Shown here piece after piece: positions 9,573-18,888 of a stretch of 64,000 bases of DNA. The translations under genes were made by a program, and so were the position numbers. Below the pieces are notes generated by a model. It was not told the DNA's origin and made no database searches. It saw nothing but the letters and a program-made list of their open reading frames with translations. How positions within the stretch are numbered: position 1 is the first letter of the stretch; every line of letters starts with the position of its first letter. This DNA is from SpSt-539 sp964549445. Lineage in GTDB: Bacteria > Planctomycetota > Phycisphaerae > UBA1845 > UTPLA1. The stretch lies in the NCBI GenBank assembly GCA_964549445.1, contig CAZJVS010000022.1, forward strand, positions 10,958 to 74,957. Direction: 5' to 3'.

Positions 9573-10022
9573 ATGAAGACGATCGAGGCATTTGTCGGCG
9601 CTCCGGTACGCAAGTCGCACGAAGCGGAAATCGAAATTCAAACGGTGATGGCGTTCTGGCGACTCGGGCGCGCCTTGGCGCAGAGCGCGCCGCGCGATCG
9701 GGAGGTCTTCACGCTCGGGCGCTGCATCGGGGGCACGACCGGGATCACGGCGACGCTTTACGCCTACGCGGAGACTGACGATCCGGCGTCCTTCGCCATG
9801 TCGCGGCTGATGTTTGGCGGCGAGCAGCCGATGATGGACGCTTACTGGCAGTCGCTCGACGACCCCGTGGTCTTTCAGCTCGCGCGTCAGGTATTTCAGT
9901 CGGCTCCGAAGTTGTCAGAGCTTGTCGAATCGTCGGGATGGGAGGATGGCGGATCGCTGGTCTTCGATGTCAGCGAATCGCAGGCGCGATTGGCGGGGAT
10001 TCGGTTCGCCGTCGCACCCTAG
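9573..10022 (+). CDS. Conserved hypothetical protein (149 aa)
   Basis: The likely start is ATG 9573 (MKTIEAFVGAP); an upstream in-frame ATG at 9495 gives an Arg/Gly-rich extension that looks non-coding. The protein is soluble, with no signal peptide or membrane segment. It contains 'EAEIEIQTVMAFWRLGRALAQ' and a C-terminus with 'GSLVFDVSESQARLAGIRFA'. I recognise no family or catalytic motif. It sits between ruvX and the FHA-GAF-PP2C gene, whose GTG start lies 17 bases after its stop, so the two are probably translated together and may act together. Confidence 0.65.
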   Translation: MKTIEAFVGAPVRKSHEAEIEIQTVMAFWRLGRALAQSAPRDREVFTLGRCIGGTTGITATLYAYAETDDPASFAMSRLMFGGEQPMMDAYWQSLDDPVVFQLARQVFQSAPKLSELVESSGWEDGGSLVFDVSESQARLAGIRFAVAP

Positions 10023-10039
10023 TTCCGAGGGCACGTCCG

Positions 10040-11671
10040 GTGCGGATTTTCGTGCTCGAAAACGACGCGTTAATGGCCGATCGGCAATTCGGCGAGCAGT
10101 TGATATCGGTCGGCTCGGCGGCGGATTGCACGATCTCGCTGCCGGACGCGCAGATCGCGGGTCATCAGGTTCAGCTCCGCCCGGCCGGCGGGGGTGAATG
10201 GCTGCTTGAATTGCTCGACCTGCGGCTCGCGACGCGCGTCAACGGGGCGATGATCACCCAGTCGCAGAAGATAAAGGACCGCGACGAGGTGAGCGTGGGG
10301 CGGTACGCGATCAAGATCTTTCTGAGCATGGACGGCAGCGGGACGCTGGCGAAGCCGGCGACGGCGACCGCCGCGGCGCCACGGCGCTCGAGCGCCGGAG
10401 GCGAGCGCGAGCAGCCCCTGCCGGTCGGGTCGCTTGTTCGCAGCCACGGCGGCCAACTTAAGCTGCCGATCGAGCGGCTGCACGAGCTCGCGACGCTGAC
10501 GACCGAACTGGCGGCGATTGTGCAGATCGAGCCGCTGGTGGATCGCGTCCTGCAGCAGGCGCTGGCGACTTTTCGGGCGGCGGCGGTGGGGTTGTGCGTG
10601 CGATTGCGTACGGCGAGCGGGCTCGAGTTCATACGCGGCAAGGACGCGAAGGGTCAGCCGATCGATGCGCCACCGCTGATGATGAAACTTCACGAGCGGT
10701 GCACGCGGTTCTCTTATGAAATATGCATGCCGGACGCGAGTTCGATGGGCGCGGCGTCGGCGATGGCGGTGCCGCTGGTCGCGGGCCGCGGGGCGATCAT
10801 GGGGATGCTCTACGTCGAGACCACGGCGGCGGAGGCCCGTTACGAGACGCCGGCGCTCGACATTTTGTGCGCGTTCGCGATTGCCATTTCAGGGCCGATC
10901 GATCAGGCGATTCATGGCGTGACGCAGATTCGTACGGCGTTGAGCGATCAGAGCAACATCATCGCCCGCCAGATTCAGGATGCACTTACGATTCGGGCGA
11001 TGCCCGAGTGGCCGGACCTGCACGTGGCGGCGCTGCGTCGTCCGGGCTTGTCGCGCCCGCGTGACTATTACGACCTGATGCGATTGGCGAACCGGACTGT
11101 GGCGATCGTACTGGCGCAGGTGGACGCGAGCGGGGCCATGCAGCCACGCCTCATGTCGGAGATTCGGGCGGCATTTCGGACGACGTGTCTGCATGCCGAC
11201 GCTCCGCACGTGCTCGCTCGGGCGGTGAACTGGCTTGTCACGGACGCGCAGGCAACGTGGGCGGTCGATCTGGCGTGCGTGTGGCTACTGCCGGCAAGCG
11301 GGGTGATCAAGTACTGCGTCGCCGGCGACAAAATTTCGGTTGGTCAGATTAATGAGCGCGGCGAGTGGTCGGAATTTGAGCGATGCCAGATGCCGACGAT
11401 CGGCCGGGCGCGGGGCTTTTCGTATACTTCGAAGGCGGAGACGCTGGGACCGGAGTCGATACTTGCGTTGATGAGCGATGGATTCGAACACCAGCGGAAC
11501 GCGGCTGGCGAGGCGTTCGGCCGGAGACGGGTCGCGGAGTGCCTGGTCGACACGGCCGGCATGGCGGTGAACCTGATGCTCTCGGAGATCGTGCAAGAGA
11601 TGGACGAGTTCGTTCGCGACGGACAGGCGCCCGAGGATGCGACGATCGTGCTGGCGTCGCGGCGGGAGTAG
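10040..11671 (+). CDS. FHA-GAF-PP2C (SpoIIE-type) protein phosphatase
   Basis: The 543-residue cytoplasmic signalling protein starts at GTG 10040 (M-RIFVLEND), with GAGG about 10 bases upstream. Residues 1-95 form an FHA-like phosphothreonine-binding domain. A basic, low-complexity linker leads to a GAF domain (about residues 155-305) and then a SpoIIE-type PP2C phosphatase domain (about 310-543). PP2C-like features are 'IARQIQDAL', 'DYYDLMRL' and the terminal 'DEFVRDGQAPEDATIVLASR', where Asp residues should bind metal. Such proteins usually reset anti-sigma or partner-switching systems, but no partner anti-sigma gene lies nearby. Confidence 0.82.
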   Translation: MRIFVLENDALMADRQFGEQLISVGSAADCTISLPDAQIAGHQVQLRPAGGGEWLLELLDLRLATRVNGAMITQSQKIKDRDEVSVGRYAIKIFLSMDGSGTLAKPATATAAAPRRSSAGGEREQPLPVGSLVRSHGGQLKLPIERLHELATLTTELAAIVQIEPLVDRVLQQALATFRAAAVGLCVRLRTASGLEFIRGKDAKGQPIDAPPLMMKLHERCTRFSYEICMPDASSMGAASAMAVPLVAGRGAIMGMLYVETTAAEARYETPALDILCAFAIAISGPIDQAIHGVTQIRTALSDQSNIIARQIQDALTIRAMPEWPDLHVAALRRPGLSRPRDYYDLMRLANRTVAIVLAQVDASGAMQPRLMSEIRAAFRTTCLHADAPHVLARAVNWLVTDAQATWAVDLACVWLLPASGVIKYCVAGDKISVGQINERGEWSEFERCQMPTIGRARGFSYTSKAETLGPESILALMSDGFEHQRNAAGEAFGRRRVAECLVDTAGMAVNLMLSEIVQEMDEFVRDGQAPEDATIVLASRRE

Positions 11672-11681
11672 GGGGGACGGG

Positions 11682-12782
11682 TCAGCGGCGAGACGGCAGC
11701 AGGGAAAGGACGACTTCGAACGCGATGAGCAGGATGATGACCCACTCCAGCACTTCCATGCGCAGGTTCATCTGCCGATCGGACAATTTTGAATAGATAC
11801 TATTAAGCGTCTCGAGCTTGCGAATGATGCCCGAGTCCCACTCTGCGAGGTGGAAGCGCTGCGACGCGAGGCGATAGACGCGGGCGAGGTATTGGTCGCC
11901 AACGAGCTTGAGGGCGTTGGAGACGCCTTCGAAGAGGATGGCGCTGTCGACCTGCATGCGTCCGATGCGGCGCATGTCGGCTGCGAGGGAGCCGAAGAGG
12001 GCGAAGCCGGGCCATCGGTTGCGCGTGAGGAGGCGGTAGGACTGTTCAAGCGCGAGGTCGAGCTGGCGGTCGAGGAAACGCATTTCAAGCAGCTCGACAT
12101 TGGCGAATTCGAGTATAGTGCGGACGTCGTCCATGTCGCGGCCGAGCAGCATGGCGGCGTTCCAGTCGATGATGGCGGCATCGCCGAGGCCGTAGGAGAT
12201 TCGGCAGGCGAGGGCGTCCGTGATCTCTTCCGCGGAGAGGGGCATCCCGGAAGAACGGAGGATGCGCGCGACGGCCGCAGACTCGGTCGCCAGAAAATCA
12301 GTCGCGGTGGCGGGGCCGGTGAGTTCGTCAATCTGATAGATGGCATAATCTTCGACGACGTCCATGACGGTTGGGCGATCGACGGCCGGGCGAACGGCGT
12401 TGAGCAGACGCTCGACGGCTTGCGTCGAAGCGGCAGCGAGGGGGCGGTTCTCGTAGAGCCGGTCACTGAGGGTCTCGAGTCGTACGAGCGGTCCGTCAAA
12501 GGGAATCGAAAACGTGATCGAGACGGCGCCGAAGTCGTACAGCACAGCATCAACGGTGCCGTCGGTGGCGAGGCCATCGAGTTCGATGGGCTGGTCAGTA
12601 TGGGAGATACGCAGAGGAGCGGGCTGGTTAATGGCGGTCTGGGGGGCGCGGCGCGTGTTCTTAATGGCTTCGCGCTGTTTGGTTGCGGTGATGAGCCGGT
12701 CGGCCTCGGCAAGATTGATTCCCATGCCGACATCGTGCGCGAAGTGTGCGAAGCAGGTGCCACGAACGCTTGTTTCGCTCAT
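11682..12782 (-). CDS. RMD1/YagE-like (DUF155) membrane protein
   Basis: The 366-residue protein has a cytoplasmic body and one C-terminal membrane segment (EWVIILLIAFEVVLSLL). The 'YDFGAVSITF' stretch, the long helical C-terminal half ('LLEMRFLDRQLD', 'YSKLSDRQMNLRMEVLEWVI') and the terminal transmembrane helix match the RMD1/YagE family, whose biochemical role is poorly known. It is the last gene of a minus-strand trio. Its ATG overlaps the stop of the PGPGW gene by four bases (ATGA), indicating translational coupling. Confidence 0.75.
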   Translation of the reverse strand: MSETSVRGTCFAHFAHDVGMGINLAEADRLITATKQREAIKNTRRAPQTAINQPAPLRISHTDQPIELDGLATDGTVDAVLYDFGAVSITFSIPFDGPLVRLETLSDRLYENRPLAAASTQAVERLLNAVRPAVDRPTVMDVVEDYAIYQIDELTGPATATDFLATESAAVARILRSSGMPLSAEEITDALACRISYGLGDAAIIDWNAAMLLGRDMDDVRTILEFANVELLEMRFLDRQLDLALEQSYRLLTRNRWPGFALFGSLAADMRRIGRMQVDSAILFEGVSNALKLVGDQYLARVYRLASQRFHLAEWDSGIIRKLETLNSIYSKLSDRQMNLRMEVLEWVIILLIAFEVVLSLLPSRR

Positions 12783-13033
12783 TTCGAGTCACCACCGGAG
12801 TGACGGTTTCCCTTGATCACGTCGGTAACGACTTTTGCGGCACTCCGTGCACGCGACTTGATCTTGCGAAGCATAATGCGGGCCCAGACGAACTCGGTGG
12901 CGAGGATCGCGAGGCCGGCTGGAATGACGATCATGGCCGGTCCAGGCGTAAAGAACAGCACTATGCCCACGAGTACGACGGTGCCGCCGATGACGGCGAC
13001 TATGACCTTGCGAGCTGTTTCGAGCAGCATCAT
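12779..13033 (-). CDS. PGPGW-type small membrane protein
   Basis: The 84-residue protein has a hydrophobic hairpin of two membrane segments around 'VLFFTPGPAMIVIPAGLAIL', followed by 'EFVWARIMLRKIK' and a basic cytoplasmic tail. This resembles the putative transmembrane PGPGW family. Both ends overlap neighbours by four bases, with terC upstream and the RMD1-like gene downstream, so the three are almost certainly one transcript. Confidence 0.75.
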   Translation of the reverse strand: MMLLETARKVIVAVIGGTVVLVGIVLFFTPGPAMIVIPAGLAILATEFVWARIMLRKIKSRARSAAKVVTDVIKGNRHSGGDSK

Positions 13034-14019
13034 TCAGCCGGGCTCCGATGCGGCGCCGTGCTCGGATCGCGGCGATTGCCGAGAACGGACGCCAGCACGC
13101 CGACGCCGAGGATGCCGGCGATCACGGCGATGGAGACATCATCCGGGATATCGTAGTGATGCGAGAGGAGCATCTTGATGCCGACGAAGGCGAGCAGGAA
13201 GACGAGACTGAGTTTGAGATATCGAAAGCGGTCGAGGACCGCGGCAAGGGCAAAGTAGAGCGAGCGCAGGCCGAGAATGGCGAAGACGTTGGATGTGAAG
13301 ACGATAAACGGGTCGCTGGTGACGGCAAATATGGCAGGGATCGAATCGACGGCGAAGAGCACGTCGGTGCTCTCGACCACGAGCAGGGCGAGAAAGAGGG
13401 GCGTGATCGCACTGCGGCCGTCGACATGGGTGAAGAAGTGGTGCCCGTCAAATGCGGCGCTGACGGGATATAAGCGGCGTGCAACGCGGACAAGGGGGTT
13501 TCGGGCCGGGTCAATCTCATCGTGGTGGGCGAGGAGCATCTTGACCGCGGTAATGATGAGCAGGACGCCGAAGACATAGATGACCCAGTGAAATTTCGCG
13601 ATCAGTGCAGCGCCGAGGGCGATCATGACGCCGCGCATGATGAGCGCGCCGAGGATTCCCCAGAACAGGACCCTATGCTGATAGATGAGCGGAACTTTGA
13701 AGTATTCAAAAATAAGGGCAATAACGAAAATGTTGTCGAGACTGAGCGACTTCTCGATTACGTAGCCCTGGAAGAACTGCTTGGACGCATCCCATCCGTT
13801 CAACTTGTGGCCTAACTCGACGCCAATTCCGAACAGGTGATGTTTGTAGAGAAAATAGATGCCGACATTGAAGCCGAGGGAAATGACGACCCAGAACAGC
13901 GTCCAGCCGATGGCCTCACGGACGGAGATGACGTGGGCTTTGCGATTGAAGACTCCCAGGTCGAGAGCGAGCATGCCGAGAATGAGGGTGACGAAGGCAA
14001 CGTAGAGCCAGGCAACCAC
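13030..14019 (-). CDS. TerC/Alx-family integral membrane protein
   Basis: The 329-residue inner-membrane protein has about eight to nine hydrophobic segments. Family hallmarks are 'EKSLSLDNIFVIALIFEYF' and 'VVESTDVLFAVDSIPAIFAVTSDPFIVFTSNVFAILGLRSLYF', with conserved acidic residues inside membrane segments. Relatives (TerC, Alx, MntP-like) are linked to manganese efflux and metal or redox stress. No yybP-ykoY riboswitch-like structure fits in the 80-base upstream gap. It heads the terC-PGPGW-RMD1 operon. Confidence 0.88.
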   Translation of the reverse strand: MVAWLYVAFVTLILGMLALDLGVFNRKAHVISVREAIGWTLFWVVISLGFNVGIYFLYKHHLFGIGVELGHKLNGWDASKQFFQGYVIEKSLSLDNIFVIALIFEYFKVPLIYQHRVLFWGILGALIMRGVMIALGAALIAKFHWVIYVFGVLLIITAVKMLLAHHDEIDPARNPLVRVARRLYPVSAAFDGHHFFTHVDGRSAITPLFLALLVVESTDVLFAVDSIPAIFAVTSDPFIVFTSNVFAILGLRSLYFALAAVLDRFRYLKLSLVFLLAFVGIKMLLSHHYDIPDDVSIAVIAGILGVGVLASVLGNRRDPSTAPHRSPAE

Positions 14020-14100
14020 AGGCGACTCCGGGCGCCCGGCGAGTTCGGGCCGCCGGCCGTACGCGGATCATGCGTGAATCGGCGCGAAAGGCAAGTCGAT

Positions 14101-15210
14101 TCAGGATCGCGGAAGCAGGGCCGCGATTTTTGGCATCATGTACTGAAGAGACTCTTCTTCGGCGGTCCAGGTCCCGACCAGATACGGACCCTTCGGCGGC
14201 ATGACATTCGTATTCTGCCAGGCGGGATTGCTTCCGGCGGAGATTTGCGAGTTGAGCTTGAGATAGGCCTGCTTCGCCAACTCGGAATTCGGATACTGCA
14301 CGACCCAGACGGTGTTGGGCTGGCGTGCGCCAGGTACGGTGTAGGCGGCGACGCCGATGATGGAGTCGGCGTTCGAATTAAGGAGGCGCGCCATGGCGTC
14401 GAGGTCGGGCGGCGTCGCGATCGCGACGGCCTCCGGCGGAAGACTCAGGACGTTTCGCGCTAGCCAGAGACGGCCGGGGATACGGTCCTGTTGCGGAAAG
14501 GCGTGGGTCAGCAGCGGCTCGTCTTCGCGCTGGATGCGGCTGACGATGTGTTGAACGAGTCGTCGTAATTCAGCGACCTGCTCCGGTGCGGTGGCGTTGA
14601 ACGATGCCTGAAGCGCAACTCTCCCCTGCCAGGTGTGGTAACGAACGGGGGGACCGGGATCTACGCGGGTCAAGCCGCCGCAGCGGTCGGTTTCGGGGGA
14701 AGAGCACGAGCAGGTCGTCAGTCCGTAGGCGTCCTGCGGGCTTGCAGCTTCGATCGCCATGATGTTCGCGACAAGGTCGCGATCGCCGAGCCTCATCTGA
14801 TAGCTGCAGGCAGCCGCAGAGCGGAGATTGAAGCGGGTGAGGCGCCTTGCGTGTTCGGGCGTCATGAGCTTACCAAGATCGGCGGCGGGGACTACCGAAA
14901 CGGGGTCGCGCTTGGTCCAGCCGGGGACGTCGCCGCTGCGCGGCAGGTAGGCGGGTGTGCCCGGGGCGTCCATCGCATCGGCGGGCTGGACGCTCGATTG
15001 AGGCGATGCAGGTGTCGCAGGCGGGCTGGTGCTCGCGGCGGGCGGAGCCGCCGGTTGCGGCCGAAGCGACACCGGGCCCGCCTGTGGTTTCGGAGCTTCG
15101 GCGGTTGGGGCGGATGGCGGCGGAGGCGGTTCGTCGCGACGACAAGCGGCAAGTCCAGCCAACACAATCACAGAAATCACAGCCCATCGCATTTGTGAGG
15201 CAGCACGCAT
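14101..15210 (-). CDS. Lipoprotein resembling the DUF6599 family
   Basis: The 369-residue exported lipoprotein has a signal peptide ending in the lipobox LAGLAAC near residue 22. A Pro/Ala-rich linker (about residues 25-85) leads to a globular domain containing 'DVPGWTKRDP', 'CSYQMRLGDRDLVANIMAIEAASPQDAYGL' and a C-terminal half repeating a similar fold ('DSIIGVAAYTVPG'). The 'PGW.R' followed by 'DAYGL' pattern fits a family common in planctomycetes, recalled here as DUF6599; this should be checked. The role is unknown. The gene is divergent from cmk. Confidence 0.65.
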   Translation of the reverse strand: MRAASQMRWAVISVIVLAGLAACRRDEPPPPPSAPTAEAPKPQAGPVSLRPQPAAPPAASTSPPATPASPQSSVQPADAMDAPGTPAYLPRSGDVPGWTKRDPVSVVPAADLGKLMTPEHARRLTRFNLRSAAACSYQMRLGDRDLVANIMAIEAASPQDAYGLTTCSCSSPETDRCGGLTRVDPGPPVRYHTWQGRVALQASFNATAPEQVAELRRLVQHIVSRIQREDEPLLTHAFPQQDRIPGRLWLARNVLSLPPEAVAIATPPDLDAMARLLNSNADSIIGVAAYTVPGARQPNTVWVVQYPNSELAKQAYLKLNSQISAGSNPAWQNTNVMPPKGPYLVGTWTAEEESLQYMMPKIAALLPRS

Positions 15211-15355
15211 GACAGGTCTCCCCGAAATCGTTGTATGGCCGCGGCCAGTCGATCGCGCGCGATTGTATGTTGTACCGAACTCGCGTCAAACTATCTTTGA
15301 CGAGTCCCGGACGACGGCCCTATACTTCGCCAGCCGTTGCCGAGGACATCCGCCG

Positions 15356-16045
15356 ATGATCATTACGATAGACGGTCCAGCCGGATCGGGAAAAAGCACC
15401 GCGGCTCGCAAGCTGGCGGCGCGGCTCGGCGTTGCATATCTGGATACGGGAGCGATGTACCGGGCCGTGGCGCTGCGGGCATTGCGACGCAGCGTTCGAC
15501 TGACCGACAGCGCGGGATTGATTGAAACAGCGCGGGATGCGCATGTGGACGTCATGTGCGGACCGACGCATGCGCGGGTCTTGCTGGACGGAGAAGACGT
15601 CACCGAAGATGTGCGCAGCATGGCCGTCAGCGGGGCGACGAGCTTCGTGGCTCGTGAGCAGAAGATCCGCGATCTGCTGGTAGCGCGGCAGCGCGAGATC
15701 GGGCGAAAGCTCGGCTCACTCGTGACCGAGGGTCGCGACCAGGGCAGCGTGGTCTTTCCCGACGCCGATCTGAAGTTTTTCCTGGATGCGAGCGTCGAGC
15801 GACGGGCGGAACGACGGCACCAGGAGATGCTGGCGGACGGGGAAAGCGTGACCTACGACGAAATTCTTCAGAACCTCCGCGAGCGCGATGGCAACGATGC
15901 CCATCAGTGGGCGCCGCTACTCGAACCGGCGACGGCGATCCATCTCGATACGACGGCGTTGACGATTCATGAGGTAGTCGAGCGGATGCTCGAAGAGGTG
16001 AGTCGGCGACGGCTGGATCGATCGGCCGTGGCCGGCGCATCGTAG
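15356..16045 (+). CDS. cmk: Cytidylate kinase
   Basis: The 229-residue enzyme phosphorylates CMP and dCMP using ATP. The P-loop 'IDGPAGSGKSTAARKLA' begins at residue 4. 'YLDTGAMYRAVALRAL' is the CMP-binding segment, and 'TEGRDQGSVVFPDADLKFFLDAS' matches the family with Gln in place of the common Asp-Ile ('GRDIGTVVFP'). The start at ATG 15356 leaves no N-terminal extension before the P-loop. plsC follows after 6 bases, an association common in bacteria. Confidence 0.93.
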   Translation: MIITIDGPAGSGKSTAARKLAARLGVAYLDTGAMYRAVALRALRRSVRLTDSAGLIETARDAHVDVMCGPTHARVLLDGEDVTEDVRSMAVSGATSFVAREQKIRDLLVARQREIGRKLGSLVTEGRDQGSVVFPDADLKFFLDASVERRAERRHQEMLADGESVTYDEILQNLRERDGNDAHQWAPLLEPATAIHLDTTALTIHEVVERMLEEVSRRRLDRSAVAGAS

Positions 16046-16051
16046 CAAGCC

Positions 16052-16741
16052 GTGCGCCTCTACTACCGAATCACCCGTTATCTGTGCCAGATGATTTTCT
16101 ATTTCATCTGGCGGGTGCGCATCTTCGGATTGCCGAATGTCCCCGCCGAAGGTGGGGTGCTGCTGGCGTGCAACCATCAAAGTTTTCTCGATCCGGTGCT
16201 GGTGACGCTGGCCCTCTATCGCGAGGGCAACTACATGGCCCGCGACACGCTATTTCGCAACAAGTACTTTCGAATGCTGATCGAGTCGCTAAACGCGTTT
16301 CCGGTGAAACGGAGCACGGCGGACGTGGGCGCGATCAAGGAGATCATCCGGCGACTCCGCGACGGTAAGGTCGTCGTGACGTTTCCGGAGGGGACGCGAA
16401 CTACTGACGGATCCATCCTGCCGCTGCACGACGGCTCGATGCTGGTTGCGAAACGGGCGGGCTCGGCCATCGTGCCGACGCTGATCGATGGTGCGTTCGA
16501 GGCGTGGCCTCGGACACAATCGCTCCCGCGATTCGGATCGATTCATGTGTGTTATGGGCGGGCGATTTTGCCCGAGGAAGCTGGGAGCTTGAGCGTCGAA
16601 GAATTGACGAGCCGCGTGGAGACGACGCTGCGCGGGTTGCAGGCCGAGCGATGGCGCAAGCATCTACCGGGTCGTCGCTTACCGGGAAGTGCGGTGCCGC
16701 AGACTCGCAAAAGGGCGGCGGACGCGCCGATTCGAGATTGA
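16052..16741 (+). CDS. plsC: 1-acyl-sn-glycerol-3-phosphate acyltransferase
   Basis: The 229-residue membrane-associated enzyme acylates lysophosphatidic acid to phosphatidic acid. The catalytic 'NHQSFLDP' (HX4D type) lies near residue 36 and the glycerol-phosphate site 'FPEGTRT' near residue 112. The N-terminal hydrophobic segment 'MIFYFIWRVRIFG' probably anchors it at the inner face of the membrane. The start is GTG at 16052, six bases after the cmk stop. The C-terminal 35 residues are basic and variable. Confidence 0.9.
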   Translation: MRLYYRITRYLCQMIFYFIWRVRIFGLPNVPAEGGVLLACNHQSFLDPVLVTLALYREGNYMARDTLFRNKYFRMLIESLNAFPVKRSTADVGAIKEIIRRLRDGKVVVTFPEGTRTTDGSILPLHDGSMLVAKRAGSAIVPTLIDGAFEAWPRTQSLPRFGSIHVCYGRAILPEEAGSLSVEELTSRVETTLRGLQAERWRKHLPGRRLPGSAVPQTRKRAADAPIRD

Positions 16742-16767
16742 CATCCACGCCGATTGTCCTGTATAAG
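16738..16767 (+). promoter_or_regulatory. Strong sigma70-type promoter for the downstream lipoprotein
   Basis: A perfect TTGACA (16738-16743) and TATAAG (16762-16767) are separated by 18 bases. The -35 box overlaps the last codons of plsC. Transcription would start near 16774 and give a leader of about 105 bases to the ATG at 16879. Confidence 0.6.
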
Positions 16768-16878
16768 TAGAGTCTGGATCGAAAGTTGGGGGAATTAGAG
16801 CCGCCGCCAGGGGCTGTGGTTTTCTGGGTGCGCATGCCATCCCGCGCGGCCAAGGATCGCGCGGAGGGGAGAAGCCAG

Positions 16879-18186
16879 ATGCGTCTCGTAGGACGACTTT
16901 TCGCATTTTCGGCGGGAGCTGTTGCCGGCCTGTTAATCTCGGGATGCGGGAGCGGCGTGCCCGCGCCAACCGAGAACAATGCTGTTGATTCAACGCCGCG
17001 AATCTCGATCGGCCGGCTGAACGCCGCCCGACAGCTCTCGAACGTAAATCGGGTACGGGTCGACATCGTGCAATTCAAGGAGACCGATCCGCCGACGATG
17101 GATCGGTGCGATCCGCTCGGGCTGGATGTTATCCATCATGACGCGTGGGTTTCGACGATCGGCGCGCCGGATCCGTTCACGCCCGATTGGAACTTCGAAT
17201 ACGACTGGGTCAGTTCGAAGGGAAGCGAGAATCTTTCGGGCGGGTCGGACTATATAGTCGCCATTCGCGCCGGGCGCAGCGAGCCGCCGGACGCGCAGAG
17301 CGATCTGTTGTTCTCGCAGGTCGAGCTCAACATCCGGGCCGTCAATCCGCGATCGAACAACCATGTTCAGGGCGACAACTACCTATCAAACCAAGCCGAC
17401 TTTCCATCCAACGACGATATCGTTGCCAATCGAAGCCTGTTTGACATGGCCGGCGGCGACGTGGCGGTCGTGGTCTATGGTCTTACGTTTATCACGCCGC
17501 CGCAGACGATCATCACCGACACACAGACGGTTGAGTTCGGGCTCGGACCGACGGCCTGGCTGCTGTTCCTCCGAGATAACGCGTTCAACAGCGGACGGTT
17601 TTACAACATCGAGGGGGCGTTCAAGGGCGCGCCGCGGGCGAGCGAGACGGAGTACTTCACGTCACCGCCGCTGCCGCCGGGCCAGGCGCTGCCCGATCCG
17701 CCGCTTGGACTGTTTCAGTCGGTGCAGTTGAACGGGACTAATTTCGATCTCAATGCCGAGCCGAATAGCAACGTGGTTCCCGATCCGGGCTACGTCTGTC
17801 CGATCGATCAGAACGGGCAGGGGAGTCCGACGCCGGGCAAGTTCTATGCTTTCCTCGATCGGTCGAATCGCGATGAGAACGGACTGCAGACGTTGCAAAG
17901 CGTTGGCCGAGGCGGATTTGTGTTCGTCATTCGCAAGGAAGCATTTCAGAACAAGAAGATCGTGACGAGTCCGAACGCGGACCCGCCGGTTGCGCCGTTG
18001 CCGGGCGATCTGATAGATCCGATCAACTCGGGCTACAACGAATTCCCGATCCCGGTCCCGCTGATCAACCTCCCGCCGCCGCGGCATGACAACGCTCCGG
18101 GCGGCGTCCCGAACGGCGTGCCGGGTGTGCATGAGATCGGCATCTCCGTGTTCGTGGTCCACACGGCCGGTCCGGCGGGCGACTGA
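16879..18186 (+). CDS. Lipoprotein of unknown function (435 aa)
   Basis: The start at ATG 16879 is preceded by GGAGGGGAG (16863-16871). The signal peptide ends in the lipobox LLISGC. The mature protein contains 'NRVRVDIVQFKETDPPTMDRCDPLGLDVI', beta-rich segments, several Asn/Pro-rich loops and a final 'VPGVHEIGISVFVVHTAGP'. No enzyme motif or repeat family is recognised. It has its own promoter and faces a convergent gene, so it is probably monocistronic. It is predicted to sit in the outer or inner membrane facing the periplasm. Confidence 0.7.
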   Translation: MRLVGRLFAFSAGAVAGLLISGCGSGVPAPTENNAVDSTPRISIGRLNAARQLSNVNRVRVDIVQFKETDPPTMDRCDPLGLDVIHHDAWVSTIGAPDPFTPDWNFEYDWVSSKGSENLSGGSDYIVAIRAGRSEPPDAQSDLLFSQVELNIRAVNPRSNNHVQGDNYLSNQADFPSNDDIVANRSLFDMAGGDVAVVVYGLTFITPPQTIITDTQTVEFGLGPTAWLLFLRDNAFNSGRFYNIEGAFKGAPRASETEYFTSPPLPPGQALPDPPLGLFQSVQLNGTNFDLNAEPNSNVVPDPGYVCPIDQNGQGSPTPGKFYAFLDRSNRDENGLQTLQSVGRGGFVFVIRKEAFQNKKIVTSPNADPPVAPLPGDLIDPINSGYNEFPIPVPLINLPPPRHDNAPGGVPNGVPGVHEIGISVFVVHTAGPAGD

Positions 18187-18209
18187 CGCGCAGGCGGATG
18201 CCGCGTTGA

Positions 18210-18812
18210 CTAGGGCCGGCGCCGGTAGAGCTTTTCCTCAATTCGATCGAAGGCGATGTTCGTGGCCGTCAGCCATTGGTTGGCGGACCGGTCATCCATC
18301 ATCAGGAGCCCGCCGGGTTTGACCCCCGCGACAATGTGCGCGGTCGCCGTGGATGGATCGGACGTGCGCGAGACGACATTGAACGCGACGACGGCGTCGG
18401 CAGAGATCGGCAACGGGCTTGCGACAACGTCGCAGCGATAGACGTCGGCGCGCGGGAGGTCGCGCTTGACAGCAGCGAGGACGCGGGCCGAGCGGTCGAT
18501 GACGGCCATGCGATGGGGGCGCGCAACGAGGCGATCGACTTCCAGCGGCTCGAATGAGATCAGCGGAAGCATGGGGATTCGCCGAAGTAACTGGTCTGTG
18601 TAACGAGCGAAATCGGAAAGATATCCGCTGCGCTTCGCAATCGCATCGGTGCCGGCGTCGGCGAGGAAGGGGCTCATCAGGCGTGTCGCGGCGCCGGGAC
18701 CGACGATCGCGATCAGCGGATCGTCATGCCATGTCGCGAGCTGGGCGGCCAGTCGCTGAAGGTAGGCGAAGTTACGCCGCGGCCAGGACGTGGAACCGAC
18801 GTAATCGAACAT
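18210..18812 (-). CDS. Putative class I SAM-dependent methyltransferase-like protein
   Basis: The 200-residue soluble protein has features of a degenerate Rossmann methyltransferase: 'LIAIVGPGAATRLM' as a glycine-rich loop, 'MAVIDRSARVLAAVKRDLPRADVYRCDV' as the strand-2 acidic region, 'ADAVVAFNVVSRTSD' and 'GGLLMMDDRS' as strands 4-5. The glycine loop is not a textbook GxGxG, so binding of SAM is uncertain. It lies at the 3' end of the minus-strand TPR-holA-lipoprotein run. Confidence 0.55.
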   Translation of the reverse strand: MFDYVGSTSWPRRNFAYLQRLAAQLATWHDDPLIAIVGPGAATRLMSPFLADAGTDAIAKRSGYLSDFARYTDQLLRRIPMLPLISFEPLEVDRLVARPHRMAVIDRSARVLAAVKRDLPRADVYRCDVVASPLPISADAVVAFNVVSRTSDPSTATAHIVAGVKPGGLLMMDDRSANQWLTATNIAFDRIEEKLYRRRP

Positions 18813-18888
18813 GGCGACGGTGCCGCCGGATCTGAGGCGCGTTGCCCGCGGCGACGTCTCTCAATCGTGCGGGGCGCTGCGCGATCGG

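Noticed and set aside
14020..14100. Possible yybP-ykoY manganese riboswitch before terC
   Set aside because: The gap is only about 80 bases and shows no matching stems or conserved loops.
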